In this document: positions 43,526 to 47,752 of the stretch, piece by piece
How the letters are laid out: every line of letters begins with the position of its first letter
How positions within the stretch are numbered: the first letter of the stretch is position 1
Source: an uncultured Campylobacter sp.
GTDB lineage: Bacteria > Campylobacterota > Campylobacteria > Campylobacterales > Campylobacteraceae
Length of the DNA: 47,752 nucleotides
Direction: 5' to 3'
Assembly: GCF_938041645.1 (NCBI RefSeq)
Contig: NZ_CALIST010000048.1
Location: 1 to 47,752 of the forward strand
Position numbers and translations under genes: made by a program
The notes under the pieces: generated by a model
What the model was told of the DNA's origin: nothing
Seen by the model: only the letters and a program-made list of their open reading frames with translations
Database searches by the model: none

Positions 43526-44802
43526 GTGCAGATAAGCTAAAGCGTCCAAGTAAAAATTTCACGGACAAAAACCGGGCGGAGGCGGAGAGGGAGAGCGAAA
43601 ATTTTATGAGCGCAAATTTAACGGACGCAAATTCCGCCCCCGAGAATACTACGCGCGTAAATTTCGCCGCCGAGAATTCTGCGAATAAAAATTCCACTGC
43701 GGCAAATTATAAGAGTAAAAATTCTGCGACCGAGAATTCCATTAGCACAAATTCTACGAATGAAAATTTCGTAAATGAGAATTCTGCGACCGAGAATTTC
43801 GCGAGTGAGAATTCTACCGCCGCGCGATCTGTACCCGATAGCGAGCTGATCTCGGTGCGGGATCTAGTGCTGCGCTACGGACGGAGCGAAATTCTAAATA
43901 TCCCTAGCCTCGATCTAAATACGAGCGGCATCACAGCGCTTTTGGGTTCCAACGGCAGCGGCAAATCCACGCTACTGCGAATTTTGTCCTTTTTGCAACA
44001 TCCAAGCAGCGGCAGCGTGGAACTTTGGGGGCAGCGTGCGCCATCTTTGCAGACGCTGCGGCAGACCTGCTTGCTGCTGCCCGAACCCGTGCTTTTAAAA
44101 CGCGGCGTGGAGCAAAATTTTAAATTTGCGCTCAAAAGTCGCGGCGCGCTTGCGGAATTTGACGAGCGAGTGGATGAGGCGCTCAGCCTAACGGGACTTG
44201 ATAGAAGTTTTTTATCAAAGAAGCATTTCGAGCTTAGCTCGGGGCAGACGCAGCGCATCGCGTTTGCGCTCGCTCTGGCGCAGCGCGCGAAGCTCTATCT
44301 GCTCGACGAGCCGACCAACAGCCTCGATCTTGCCGCCTCCAAGCTCTTTGCGCGCGCGATTTTATTTATGCGAAGCCGCTACGGCTGCGGCTTTATCATC
44401 GCCAGCCACGATGAGAAATGGCTCAGCGCGATCGCGCAAAGAAGCGTATTTCTGCATCGCGGCAAGATATGCGAGTTTGAATACAAAAATATATTTGACG
44501 TGCAAAACGGGATTTTAAAATTTTCGGATGAAATTTCGCTGCGCCTTGAAGAGGGGCTCGCACGCGCTCGCAAAATCGCGATAAATCCGAGTAAAATTTT
44601 ATTATCCAAAAGCCCGTTTGAGCGCTGCTTCGCGGGGATTTTGCACTCGGTTTCGCTTCAGTACGGCTCCTCGCTACTCATCAAGATCAAAGCAGGCGAT
44701 GTGTTGCTAAAATGCGTCACGGCGCAGGATGAACGGCGCTGGAGCGCGGGCGAGAGGGTCTATTTTGGATTTGAAAGCGGCGCGTTTTTAGGGCTGGAGT
44801 AG
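43522..44802 (+). CDS. tupC: Tungstate ABC transporter ATPase with a low-complexity N-terminal extension
   Basis: 426 residues. From about residue 110 it is an ordinary ABC ATPase: LISVRDLVLRYGRSEILNIP, Walker A LLGSNGSGKST, signature LSSGQTQRIAFALALA, Walker B LYLLDEPTNSLD, and ASHDEKWL (H-loop). A C-terminal domain of about 100 residues follows. The first 110 residues are a low-complexity run with a near five-residue period (ENSAT, ENFAS, ENSTA), coded by GAATTC-containing 15-base units; TupC relatives lack it. Whether it is translated depends on the start; the ATGA overlap with tupB supports it. Confidence 0.9.
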   Translation: MSADKLKRPSKNFTDKNRAEAERESENFMSANLTDANSAPENTTRVNFAAENSANKNSTAANYKSKNSATENSISTNSTNENFVNENSATENFASENSTAARSVPDSELISVRDLVLRYGRSEILNIPSLDLNTSGITALLGSNGSGKSTLLRILSFLQHPSSGSVELWGQRAPSLQTLRQTCLLLPEPVLLKRGVEQNFKFALKSRGALAEFDERVDEALSLTGLDRSFLSKKHFELSSGQTQRIAFALALAQRAKLYLLDEPTNSLDLAASKLFARAILFMRSRYGCGFIIASHDEKWLSAIAQRSVFLHRGKICEFEYKNIFDVQNGILKFSDEISLRLEEGLARARKIAINPSKILLSKSPFERCFAGILHSVSLQYGSSLLIKIKAGDVLLKCVTAQDERRWSAGERVYFGFESGAFLGLE

Positions 44803-45281
44803 TTCTGCGCGAAGTGCGGATAGGCTCTATTTTGCTTTAGAATTTTTATTCGCGCGGCATTCTGTCTCAAATTTTCACTGCGAACCATCTAACGCGGCGT
44901 ACTCGGCGAAACAGAGCGCAAAAATTTGCATCTTGAAATTTTGAAATTTACAGGCATGCCTTTACCTAGCGGTACGGCGTGAAATTTTAAAATTCCATGG
45001 CTAAGAAATTTTAAAGCTTAGCCGCGAATACAGCTAACGGGATTTTGAAATTCCACAATTTCTAGGCGCGGAATTTCAAATTCTAAATTTTAATTCCGCA
45101 GAGCGTGTCGTTTATTTTGCCTGCAGTGCAAAGGCGGAACGATGGTAAGAATTCTGCGGCGCAAAACTCGCGTAAAATTCCAAGCAGACTGCACGGAATT
45201 CCGATAATTTTTAAAAACAGCGCGGAATTTTATAAAATTTCAAGAGCTCAAAAAAGTGGCAGAGCTTTAGCCTTACACTGC
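44803..45281. other. Intergenic, AATTT-element rich, no gene seen
   Basis: About 480 bp between convergent genes. Dominated by AAATTT/AATTTT/GGAATT elements at 15-25 base steps. A long plus-strand open frame from 45105 is the shadow of the aminotransferase gene. No clear terminator was found. Confidence 0.5.
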
Positions 45282-46607
45282 TTAAATTTTCCCACCGAAC
45301 ATCTCATACATCGCCTTTTCCTCGCCCCAAAGCTCGCAGTGTTTTTTGATGCAGGATTTTATCGCGCCCACCAAATAGAGCACGTCTTGCTCGGTGTGCG
45401 TGTAGTGCAGGCTCACGCGCACGAAGCCGGGCTTGCTCTCGGGCATGCGCCCCTCCTTGATACCCAGCAGATCGTGAGCGTACGGCCCCGCGCACATCAC
45501 GCCCGCGCGCGTCTGGATACCGAAATCGTTGCTAAGGCTCGCGGCAAAATCATACGCCGAGACACCGCGCACGTTAAAGGAAAATATCGGCAGCCGCGGC
45601 GCGCCCTTTGGAGCGTAATTTATGATCTCGTCAATGCCTGCTAGCTCGCTCTCAAAAAGACGTGCGAGCTCGTCCTCGGCGCTTTTTATCCTCTTAAAAC
45701 CCACCTCGTTTCGCAGCGCGTAGGCCAAATTTGCCCGCATGAGCCCGATGATAGGCGGCGTGCCGCCCTCCTCTAGCTGCTCGGGATTTTTCAAAAACAC
45801 GTGCCCCTCGCGGTTAGCGTAGGCGACCGTTCCGCCCGCGGCAAATGTCGGCATGTCACCGCTAAGCAGCTCCTTTTTGATCGCCAAAAGCCCGCAGCTA
45901 GCAGGCCCTCCTAATAGCTTATGCGGCGAGAGGAAAATAGCGTCGAAGTAATCGCAGTCTAAATTTGCGTGCGAGCTCAGCGCCGCGCAGTCAAAGGCGA
46001 CGATGCCGCCCGCGGCTCTGATTAGCTCGCTGATCTTTTTATAGTCGCTAACGACGCCTGTGACGTTTGAGGCGGCGCTAAACGAGCCGATGATGCGGCG
46101 TCCCGCATTTAGCTTCAAGATGCGCTCGAGTGCTAGCAGATCGATCTCGCCCGATTCGCTAAGCGGCACGCGCAGGTAGTCGCAAAGCCCCTCGCGAAAG
46201 CTAAGCTCGTTTGAGTGGTGTTCGTATGGCGAAACGAGCACGAGCGGAAGCTGCACAGCGTGTAAATTCGCCTCGCCGATCACATTTCTGGTCGCAGGCG
46301 GTAGGTAGATGCCAAGTAGCTCCTGAAATTTCTTGATCGAGGCCGTCGCGCCCTGCCCGCAGGCGATGAGATAAAACCGCTCGTCAAGCCCTAGTAGCTT
46401 TTTTAGACTCTCTCGCGCGCCCTCGTAGCGCCGCTGCGTGATGATGGCGCTAGAGCTACTATCGGAGTGTGTGTTGGCGTAGGTTTTTAAAATTTCGCCT
46501 ATCTCGCGCTCTACGGGCTCGTAAGCAAGTCCCGAAGCCGCGAAATCAAAATAGTGCACGCCCTGTTTTAGGATGATATTTTTTCGAATTTCGTCTAAGC
46601 TTAGCAT
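45282..46607 (-). CDS. Class V aminotransferase (cysteine desulfurase-like)
   Basis: 441 residues. PLP-dependent fold: VHYFDFAASGLAYEPV at the start, HSDSSSSAIITQRRYEGAR, YEHHSNELSFRE, GSFSAASNVTGVVSDYK, VAFDCAALSSH (Asp binding the PLP nitrogen, about 206) and FLSPHKLLGGP with the PLP-binding Lys at about 230. Late Cys in GVMCAGPYAHDLLGI may be the reactive one if it is a desulfurase. Related to the SufS/CsdA branch, but the substrate is not determined. Monocistronic. Confidence 0.82.
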   Translation of the reverse strand: MLSLDEIRKNIILKQGVHYFDFAASGLAYEPVEREIGEILKTYANTHSDSSSSAIITQRRYEGARESLKKLLGLDERFYLIACGQGATASIKKFQELLGIYLPPATRNVIGEANLHAVQLPLVLVSPYEHHSNELSFREGLCDYLRVPLSESGEIDLLALERILKLNAGRRIIGSFSAASNVTGVVSDYKKISELIRAAGGIVAFDCAALSSHANLDCDYFDAIFLSPHKLLGGPASCGLLAIKKELLSGDMPTFAAGGTVAYANREGHVFLKNPEQLEEGGTPPIIGLMRANLAYALRNEVGFKRIKSAEDELARLFESELAGIDEIINYAPKGAPRLPIFSFNVRGVSAYDFAASLSNDFGIQTRAGVMCAGPYAHDLLGIKEGRMPESKPGFVRVSLHYTHTEQDVLYLVGAIKSCIKKHCELWGEEKAMYEMFGGKI

Positions 46608-46763
46608 TTGCGACCTTTAAAATTTAAGTGATTAATTATAGTGAAATTTGGATTAATTTAAGGCTTTACGTCCTAGCGGGGAGGAATTTTAATGAGAATT
46701 TAGAAAAGCTTTGCCCACTATATTACTTAATTTCTGATGCTATATAGTTTTACTCTTTCAAAT

Positions 46764-47752
46764 TTATTGATTACTATCTAGTTTTTTAGCTGCTTCTTGT
46801 CTTAGAATTTCGGCATAATCTTTTATATCTATTTTCTCGCCGTTATGTAGAATTTTCACTTTCGCTTCCTCTAGCATTTCCTCAAAATTTAAATATTTAA
46901 AAAATGTCTCAATATCGAATGTCTCAGTACTATTTTTATCTTTAAGGCTGCTTTTTTGCAAAATCTCTTCATCACTTAGCCCATTGCCGCAAAGAGCTTT
47001 ATATCTATCTATTTTCATATTATAGAAATTTAATATTTTAATATCCGGTTCTAGCTTAGTACATTTTTTATCATTTGGCATATAGCCGAAAAATTTTATA
47101 AAATCTTTTTCTTTCCAGTATCTATCGGTTCCTTTTTCCCTCTCTTCGTTATGTTTTACCGACCATCTCCCCCGAAGAGCCCAATCATATGATTCTAAAA
47201 TCTTCTCTCCATAGCAGTAATCATTCATATGATTTATGTAAGACTCTTTCTTTTTTATAGATCCAGCTAAACTATCCAAACAATTTCTATAAGCCGTAAC
47301 AATATCATCTTGACTCGGTAGACCATCTATATTATATTTTATTAATAATTTTAATTTATCTTTATACATCATATCCCGCGGAAGAAAAGTATAAATAGAT
47401 CTTTTAAATATTTCTTTTCGCTGAAATGGAATGCTGCTATTACTTAAATAATACAAAGGACCTTCATATGCTTTCGGTTTCATACCTTTTTGTAGCATCA
47501 TATCGGCAATTTCTATAAGGTTACTATATATTGCATAGTTTAATGGATAAACAGGATCTTTTGAGTGATCGTGATTGATTAAACACTCGGTACGTAATTT
47601 TATATCTATATTGTTGCCAACTATGATTTCGGTATCGTCAGAATATCTAGGGCAAACTATATAGCCCTGCACCATTTTGACTTCTTCAAATTTAACGCCG
47701 TTGTCTAAAAGCAGTCTTACCGTTTTAGTAGCATTATTTTCTATCGCATAAG
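46764..47752 (-). CDS. Ankyrin-repeat-like protein, N-terminus outside window
   Basis: The frame stays open to the window edge, so the ATG at 47675 is internal; at least 328 residues. The upstream part reads YAIENNATKTVRLLLDNGVK, and further on YPLNYAIYSNLIEIADMMLQ then KGMKP: both fit the ankyrin pattern (helix-turn-helix with LLL.NG). The rest is helical and charged with no recognised domain. AT-rich compared with neighbours, so possibly acquired. The family and partner are unknown. Confidence 0.6.
   Translation of the reverse strand, partial: YAIENNATKTVRLLLDNGVKFEEVKMVQGYIVCPRYSDDTEIIVGNNIDIKLRTECLINHDHSKDPVYPLNYAIYSNLIEIADMMLQKGMKPKAYEGPLYYLSNSSIPFQRKEIFKRSIYTFLPRDMMYKDKLKLLIKYNIDGLPSQDDIVTAYRNCLDSLAGSIKKKESYINHMNDYCYGEKILESYDWALRGRWSVKHNEEREKGTDRYWKEKDFIKFFGYMPNDKKCTKLEPDIKILNFYNMKIDRYKALCGNGLSDEEILQKSSLKDKNSTETFDIETFFKYLNFEEMLEEAKVKILHNGEKIDIKDYAEILRQEAAKKLDSNQ

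Noticed and set aside
45105..45644. 179-codon plus-strand ORF
   Set aside because: Mostly antisense to the class V aminotransferase, whose motifs and start are clear.

Overview
The window comes from a campylobacterium (Epsilonproteobacteria/Campylobacterota), most likely a relatively GC-rich oral-type Campylobacter such as C. gracilis. Species is an inference; genus is supported by the gene neighbourhoods: cca beside a CiaD-like gene and a small TPR-like gene, hrcA-grpE-dnaK, atpB with a small membrane protein, and tupABC. Intergenic DNA is full of short AAATTTTAAAATTT-type runs.

Layout. 1-1360: end of an unknown gene and a membrane-protein gene broken by an in-frame TAG. 1360-7692: a short leaderless CRISPR array that switches orientation halfway, a small HTH gene pair, then a large array (70 near-perfect 30-bp repeats plus decayed ones at its left end). 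7693-16694: a complete type I-B cas locus on the minus strand, in transcription order cas6, [intergenic module], cas8b (large part), a separate Cas8b C-terminal/Cas11-like ORF, cas7, cas5, cas3, cas4, cas2 and a frameshifted cas1. The crRNA-sense repeat ends in ATTGAAAC, so the arrays are transcribed leftward from leaders at their right ends. 16767-28075: housekeeping genes (glyS, an exported nuclease, trmL, cca, CiaD-like, leuBD, rpoD). 28334-29143: a third array mixing two repeat types. 29596-47752: a DKNYY-like protein, uraA, gpsA, gatB, atpB, hrcA-grpE-dnaK, tupABC, a class V aminotransferase and a partial ankyrin-repeat gene.

The main find is in the 440 bp between cas6 and cas8b (15568-16007), the same place where haloarchaeal type I-B loci carry the CRISPR-regulated toxin-antitoxin CreTA. 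Here a minus-strand promoter with TTGAAA-17-TATAAT drives a 45-codon, SD-preceded ORF for a small hydrophobic peptide. Opposite it, a TATAAT box precedes a ~62-nt structured RNA made of a degenerate CRISPR repeat (hairpin TCCC-GCT-GGGA, 8-nt handle TTTAAAAT), a 33-nt pseudo-spacer and a run of T. The pseudo-spacer matches two places flanking the peptide promoter: 15 of its first 16 nt at 15895 (the only mismatch at position 6, a position not read by type I crRNAs) and its first 10 nt at 15848 beside a CCT that could be a PAM. I read this as a CreTA-like module, or a crRNA-like autorepressor of the cas operon, with a peptide rather than the tRNA-sequestering RNA toxin. An antisense-RNA (type I) mechanism cannot be excluded.

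How the parts fit: Cas6 would process both array crRNAs and the pseudo-crRNA; Cas8b/Cas11/Cas7/Cas5 would form Cascade, which with the pseudo-crRNA would silence the small toxic gene and so make loss of Cascade harmful. Cas1 appears broken, so the locus may still interfere while being unable to acquire spacers.
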